The notes below the pieces were generated by a model that made no database searches, had not been told where the DNA came from, and saw only the letters and a program-made list of their open reading frames with translations. A program made the position numbers and the translations under genes. From the NCBI GenBank assembly GCA_022839445.1, contig JALHFC010000102.1:1-10125 (forward strand): DNA of 10,125 nt, given 5' to 3'. Origin of the DNA: Pelotomaculum sp. (GTDB taxonomy: Bacteria; Bacillota; Desulfotomaculia; Desulfotomaculales; Pelotomaculaceae). Positions 7,943-10,125 of the stretch are shown in pieces (the first letter of the stretch is position 1; the number at the start of each line of letters is the position of its first letter).

Positions 7943-8013
7943 CATATATAGAGTGACCGGTATAATTACGGTAGGGGCATTGGACCCTCACAGGCAACTG
8001 TACCGTTAACTCT

Positions 8014-8118
8014 AAAAACTATGTTCTCCTTTCCGCAATGGGAGGCATAACCGTTTCCAGATACACCCTACAGACCAGAAAACCTTGAATTAACCGGGTT
8101 AACTGGCTCGGAGATTTT
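8014..8118 (-). ncRNA. Moco-type riboswitch aptamer, proximal copy
   Basis: Transcribed from the - strand, this holds AUCUCCGAGCC at its 5' side, then UCUGUAGGG, then AAACGG, GCCUCCCAUUGCGG and AAAGGAGAA. These match my recollection of the Moco RNA motif, which sits upstream of molybdenum and tungsten cofactor enzymes. The terminal P1 pairs AUCUCC (8115-8110) with GGAGAA (8029-8024). An internal arm pairs CCAG with CUGG and, across a UU/UU loop, AACC with GGUU. The downstream gene needs a pyranopterin cofactor, which fits. Whether it senses the Mo or the W form cannot be settled here. Confidence 0.83.
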
Positions 8119-8199
8119 GATAAATGTAAAAGTCCACTTTGTTAAGAGTTGCTAACTTGCTCTTGCAGATTAATTCTTAACACGCACATTAACCTTCGT

Positions 8200-8245
8200 T
8201 AAAAATAAAGAAAACTTTGTCCCAATACAAAAAGTGGACAAAGTC
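8200..8245 (-). terminator. intrinsic terminator of the distal riboswitch
   Basis: On the - strand, GACTTTGTCC (8245-8236) pairs over 10 bp with GGACAAAGTT (8222-8213), followed by the T-rich run TTTTCTTTATTTTT (8214-8201). The stem is nearly the same sequence as the terminator at 7906-7942, about 302 nt away. It gives the distal aptamer its own expression platform. Confidence 0.78.
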
Positions 8246-8320
8246 CTCACTAGCTACCAAGAGCAATTACTTGGGTGGTTAGCAACATCCGAGCGTTTGC
8301 TCTCCCGGCAGCATTTTAGT

Positions 8321-8427
8321 AAAAACTATGTTCTCCTTTCCGCAATGGGAGGCATAACCGTTTCCAGATATACCCTACAGACTAGGAAACCTTTCAAACA
8401 ATTCAGGTAACCTAGCTCGGAGATTTA
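8321..8427 (-). ncRNA. Moco-type riboswitch aptamer, distal copy
   Basis: This is a second aptamer 307 nt upstream of the first. Across the first 60 or so + strand bases the two copies differ at one position. They diverge in the P2/P3 arm, where the changes keep base pairing: CUAGG with CCUAG and ACCU with AGGU here, CCAG with CUGG and AACC with GGUU in the other copy. P1 is AUCUCC (8424-8419) with GGAGAA. Its own terminator follows at 8200-8245. The pair makes a serial two-riboswitch leader for the formate dehydrogenase gene. Confidence 0.83.
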
Positions 8428-8437
8428 TATTTGAAAT

Positions 8438-8464
8438 ACTATAAGTTATTCGCTTTAAAAACAA
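8438..8464 (-). promoter_or_regulatory. weak candidate promoter for the riboswitch leader
   Basis: On the - strand a TATAGT (-10-like, 8443-8438) lies 15 bp after TTGTTT (-35-like, 8464-8459), in an AT-rich stretch just before the distal aptamer. The position is right for the leader transcript, but the spacing is short and AT-rich DNA offers many alternatives. Confidence 0.3.
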
Positions 8465-8520
8465 AAACTCCTTTTTTTAAAAAAAATTTTGCCCAAAAAG
8501 CCATGTCCCTGGTATATAGA

Positions 8521-8573
8521 TCAATTTATCTCTGATTTGAGTTTCAAAGCAGTTACTCCTATACCGGCGGGGG
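8521..8573. repeat. 53-bp imperfect direct repeat, copy 1
   Basis: This matches 8964-9016 at 41 of 53 positions without gaps, including an identical 10-mer AGCAGTTACT. On the - strand it reads PPV-stop where the other copy encodes the PPA-stop end of the PRC-barrel gene. It may be the relic of a duplicated gene end. Confidence 0.6.
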
Positions 8574-8590
8574 AAACAAAACCTTTATTT

Positions 8591-8899
8591 TTATTCCAGT
8601 ACCGCCTTTTTAAAAGCCTCAATGCCGATTCGTTCAATAAACCTGGATATTCTTTCCCTAGGCTTGGCATTATTTTTGTAATACTCCAGGCATTTTTGCG
8701 CTAGCCCGACTGCTTGATCATCAGTTAACCTTTCCGCAATAATGTCACCGATACGAGGTCTACGACCGGAAGTTCCGCCTACAATTAAACTCCATCCATT
8801 CTTTTTTCCAAATAAGCCAATGTCACGCAAATAACCCTCACAGCAATTGTTGGGGCAACCTGAAACACCGATCTTGGTCTTTCCCGGAAGTTCGATGTG
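8591..8899 (-). pseudogene. C-terminal relic of a siroheme sulfite/nitrite reductase
   Basis: The open frame gives 102 residues running from HIELPGKTKIGVSGCPNNCC to a natural-looking C-terminus (EAFKKAVLE). The GCPNNC motif is the second half of the siroheme-[4Fe-4S] cysteine signature of the nitrite/sulfite reductase family. The GWSLIVGGTSGRRPRIG stretch is typical of the domain that follows. Intact members need a longer N-terminal part with the first cysteine pair. Here a TAG at 8900-8902 ends the frame on the upstream side, at a 12-bp palindrome, and an intrinsic terminator of the preceding gene lies just beyond. So only the C-terminal piece remains. An internal TTG at 8830 could start 79 residues, but that would omit the cysteine motif. 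Non-functional remnant is the best reading. Confidence 0.8.
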
Positions 8900-8911
8900 C
8901 TATGATCATAG
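8900..8911. repeat. 12-bp perfect palindrome at the reductase relic boundary
   Basis: CTATGATCATAG reads the same on both strands. It supplies the in-frame TAG that cuts off the sulfite-reductase relic and directly abuts the T-tract of the upstream terminator. It may be a rearrangement junction or chance. Confidence 0.4.
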
Positions 8912-8912
8912 G

Positions 8913-8957
8913 AAAAAAATATACCCGTGAAAATGGTTGCCCCATATTTGCGGGTAT
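8913..8957 (-). terminator. intrinsic terminator of the PRC-barrel gene
   Basis: On the - strand, ATACCCG (8957-8951) pairs with CGGGTAT (8927-8921). An inner ATGG/CCAT stem lies inside the loop, and seven Ts follow (8919-8913). It lies about 45 nt after the PRC-barrel stop codon. Confidence 0.75.
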
Positions 8958-8963
8958 TATTTA

Positions 8964-9016
8964 TCAATTTACTTTTGATTAAATTTTCGAAGCAGTTACT
9001 TCTACGCCGGCGGAGT
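8964..9016. repeat. 53-bp imperfect direct repeat, copy 2
   Basis: This is the partner of 8521-8573. It covers the last codons and TAG stop of the PRC-barrel gene and the bases just after. The two copies bracket the sulfite-reductase relic. Confidence 0.6.
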
Positions 9017-9838
9017 GGCATTTTTGCCGGTTTCCATGCCATTTCCCACAGGGGCGCCGCTTTTGTCCGAAGGGGTATCCAGATCCGGATCAGTCGCCTG
9101 GTTTTCCATATGGGTTTCTACGGAAGCGCCATTTTCAGGGTTTTCATTTTCCTCTTTACTTATTTTTGCACGAGTGCTTTCTTCCTTTTCCCCCGTACCG
9201 GTTTTTGCCTCCCTTTTGGCCTTTTCCATCGATTTGTTAATGCTGGTTCCTAGATCCTTAGTTTTTTGCACGGTGTTTTCCCATAAATGACCGGTGGATT
9301 CCTTGATGGTTTTAACCCTCTCCTGGATCCCGCCCTCCAGTTTGAAGGTGTTTTCGACACCTTCATTGGTAATGACCACCACTTCTTTTCCTAAAGTACG
9401 CACATATGCGATATCAATAAATGCACGTCCCCGGATCATACCGTTAAAGAAATTGCCCGAAAACTCCAGCCCGGCAATGGTACCCGTAGCGGTATCAACG
9501 TAGAATTCATCAACATACCCCAGCGTCTTACCATTTTCCGAGACGATTTTAGCGCCGGCGATCCTGACCCTTTCCTTTAACAGGCCGACGATATCCGGCA
9601 GCCCGGCCGCCTTTTCTACCCCGGTAGTTTTTTCAATAGTAACGGCGTCTTTTCCTATGCTGTGAATTCTATTGTAAGGGATGAACCTTTGCTCTTTAAA
9701 CCACCCTTTTTGATCGACGATCAGCGCGGCCACCTTTTTACCGGCGGGATCCACTACAATTTCCTTTACCGTACCGATCTGCCGGCCTTCTTCCAGGCTG
9801 ATCACCGGCATGGAAACAAACCGCTTACCTTTTCGCAT
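9002..9838 (-). CDS. protein with two PRC-barrel domains and a disordered tail
   Basis: The 278-residue soluble protein begins with two PRC-barrel-like domains. The first is at about residues 8-70 (SMPVISLEEGRQIGTVKEIV, then a VAALIVD strand), the second at about 92-160 (GAKIVSENGKTLGYVDEFYV). Each shows the G-x-V/L-G-x-V turn typical of the family. A charged helical stretch (about 165-215) and a Glu/Lys/Asn/Pro-rich, probably disordered tail follow. PRC-barrel proteins act in RNA maturation, photosynthetic reaction centres and, in Firmicutes, in poorly known or sporulation-linked roles, so no function can be assigned. There is no signal peptide. The ATG at 9838 has a GGGGGG ribosome site about 8 nt upstream, and terminators on both sides suggest a single-gene unit. 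Confidence 0.85.
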   Translation of the reverse strand: MRKGKRFVSMPVISLEEGRQIGTVKEIVVDPAGKKVAALIVDQKGWFKEQRFIPYNRIHSIGKDAVTIEKTTGVEKAAGLPDIVGLLKERVRIAGAKIVSENGKTLGYVDEFYVDTATGTIAGLEFSGNFFNGMIRGRAFIDIAYVRTLGKEVVVITNEGVENTFKLEGGIQERVKTIKESTGHLWENTVQKTKDLGTSINKSMEKAKREAKTGTGEKEESTRAKISKEENENPENGASVETHMENQATDPDLDTPSDKSGAPVGNGMETGKNATPPA

Positions 9839-9953
9839 TTCACGACCCCCCTAAATCCAAAGGTTTCTTAAGCTAATTCATATTCAGGTCAAAGGATAAT
9901 TATGACAGGGGCCGTGTACTTTATAAAATCATCCCGAGAAAGCCCGCGTTGCA

Positions 9954-9986
9954 TAAAAAACAAAAGGCCGACTAAAAAGCCAGCCT
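9954..9986 (-). terminator. intrinsic terminator after the NifU-like gene
   Basis: On the - strand, AGGCTGGC (9986-9979) pairs over 8 bp, including two G-U pairs, with GTCGGCCT (9972-9965) around a TTTTTA loop. TTTGTTTTTT (9964-9955) follows. It begins 11 nt after the stop codon of the NifU-like gene. Confidence 0.82.
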
Positions 9987-9996
9987 CTTTTTCATC

Positions 9997-10125
9997 CTAA
10001 ACAGCCACAACTCGTGTTACTTCTGGAATCTCTTGCTTGAGCACCCGCTCAATTCCCTGCTTTAGGGTGATGGTGGCGCCGGGTCACCCTTTGCAGGCCC
10101 CTTTCAGCCTCACTTTAACCAGACC
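9997..10125 (-). CDS. NifU-like Fe-S scaffold, C-terminal part, with in-frame UGA
   Basis: This is the last 42 codons of a NifU C-terminal-type protein; the start lies beyond the window edge. The residues GLVKVRLKGACKG, then UGA, then PGATITLKQGIERVLKQEI match the family pattern GACxxCP...TLKxGIExxL, with the UGA replacing the second cysteine of the CxxC motif. Family members assemble and transfer [4Fe-4S] clusters, with both cysteines as ligands between subunits. The strong family match on both sides of the UGA shows the frame is real. It may be read as selenocysteine, be a nonsense mutation of TGC/TGT, or be a sequencing error. The gene ends with TAG at 9997-9999 and an intrinsic terminator. 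Confidence 0.85.
10084..10086 (-). other. candidate selenocysteine UGA in a CxxU motif
   Basis: The UGA occupies a conserved cysteine position (CKG-U-PGAT), the usual sign of a Sec/Cys pair. The downstream mRNA can form CCCU-AAAGC-AGGG 16 nt after the UGA, inside an outer ACCCG/CGGGU pairing. However, the loop begins AA rather than having a G in its first two positions, so the SECIS support is ambiguous. Confidence 0.45.

Noticed and set aside
8014..8427. Treating the duplicated ~105-nt blocks as mobile-element or CRISPR repeats
   Set aside because: There are only two copies, with paired compensatory changes, matching riboswitch consensus elements and downstream terminators in front of a cofactor enzyme. 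There are no target-site duplications or transposase.
8489..8704. 71-aa + frame antisense to the sulfite-reductase relic
   Set aside because: It has no ribosome site, overlaps a direct repeat and an antisense domain of clear identity, and has no recognisable sequence.
9015..9290. 91-aa + frame with hydrophobic residues antisense to the PRC-barrel gene
   Set aside because: It is the complement of the low-complexity tail of a real gene. Its membrane-like look comes from the reverse complement of Glu/Lys-rich codons.

Overview
The window looks like chromosomal DNA from a Gram-positive anaerobe, probably a clostridial Peptococcaceae or Desulfotomaculum-type bacterium. The reasons are strong GGAGG-type ribosome sites, a secreted selenocysteine formate dehydrogenase, a sulfite-reductase relic, riboswitch plus terminator leaders, and moderate GC. 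The genus is inference; no taxonomic marker gene is present.

Left part (1-3137, + strand): an intergenic region with a plausible promoter precedes a three-gene operon. It encodes an unrecognised 183-aa protein, a MoxR-type AAA+ ATPase and a DUF2201-type protein that joins a zinc-metallopeptidase-like HExxH domain to a vWA-like domain. The last two form a known ATPase/vWA partnership; the first gene may be an accessory or client.

Middle (3273-4367, - strand): a complete glycerol dehydrogenase, followed upstream by a perfect 16-bp hairpin. Next comes a Tat-exported, Mo/W-dependent formate dehydrogenase catalytic subunit (4712-7794, - strand). Its UGA at 7171-7173 is read as selenocysteine with a good SECIS hairpin. 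A 1-nt deletion near 6051/6052 splits the frame. No iron-sulfur or cytochrome partner gene is adjacent in the window.

Leader (7795-8430): about 630 nt of non-coding DNA holding two copies of a Moco-type (molybdenum/tungsten cofactor) riboswitch aptamer. Each is followed by its own intrinsic terminator, forming a tandem array about 305 nt in pitch upstream of the formate dehydrogenase. This is the most striking regulatory element here. It makes sense because the enzyme carries the same cofactor the RNA is believed to sense.

Right part (8500-10125, - strand): a C-terminal relic of a siroheme sulfite/nitrite reductase flanked by imperfect 53-bp direct repeats, a two-PRC-barrel protein with a disordered tail, and at the edge the 3' end of a NifU-like Fe-S scaffold. 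In the scaffold the second cysteine of the CxxC motif is encoded by UGA, so it is a candidate selenoprotein, a mutation or a sequencing error.
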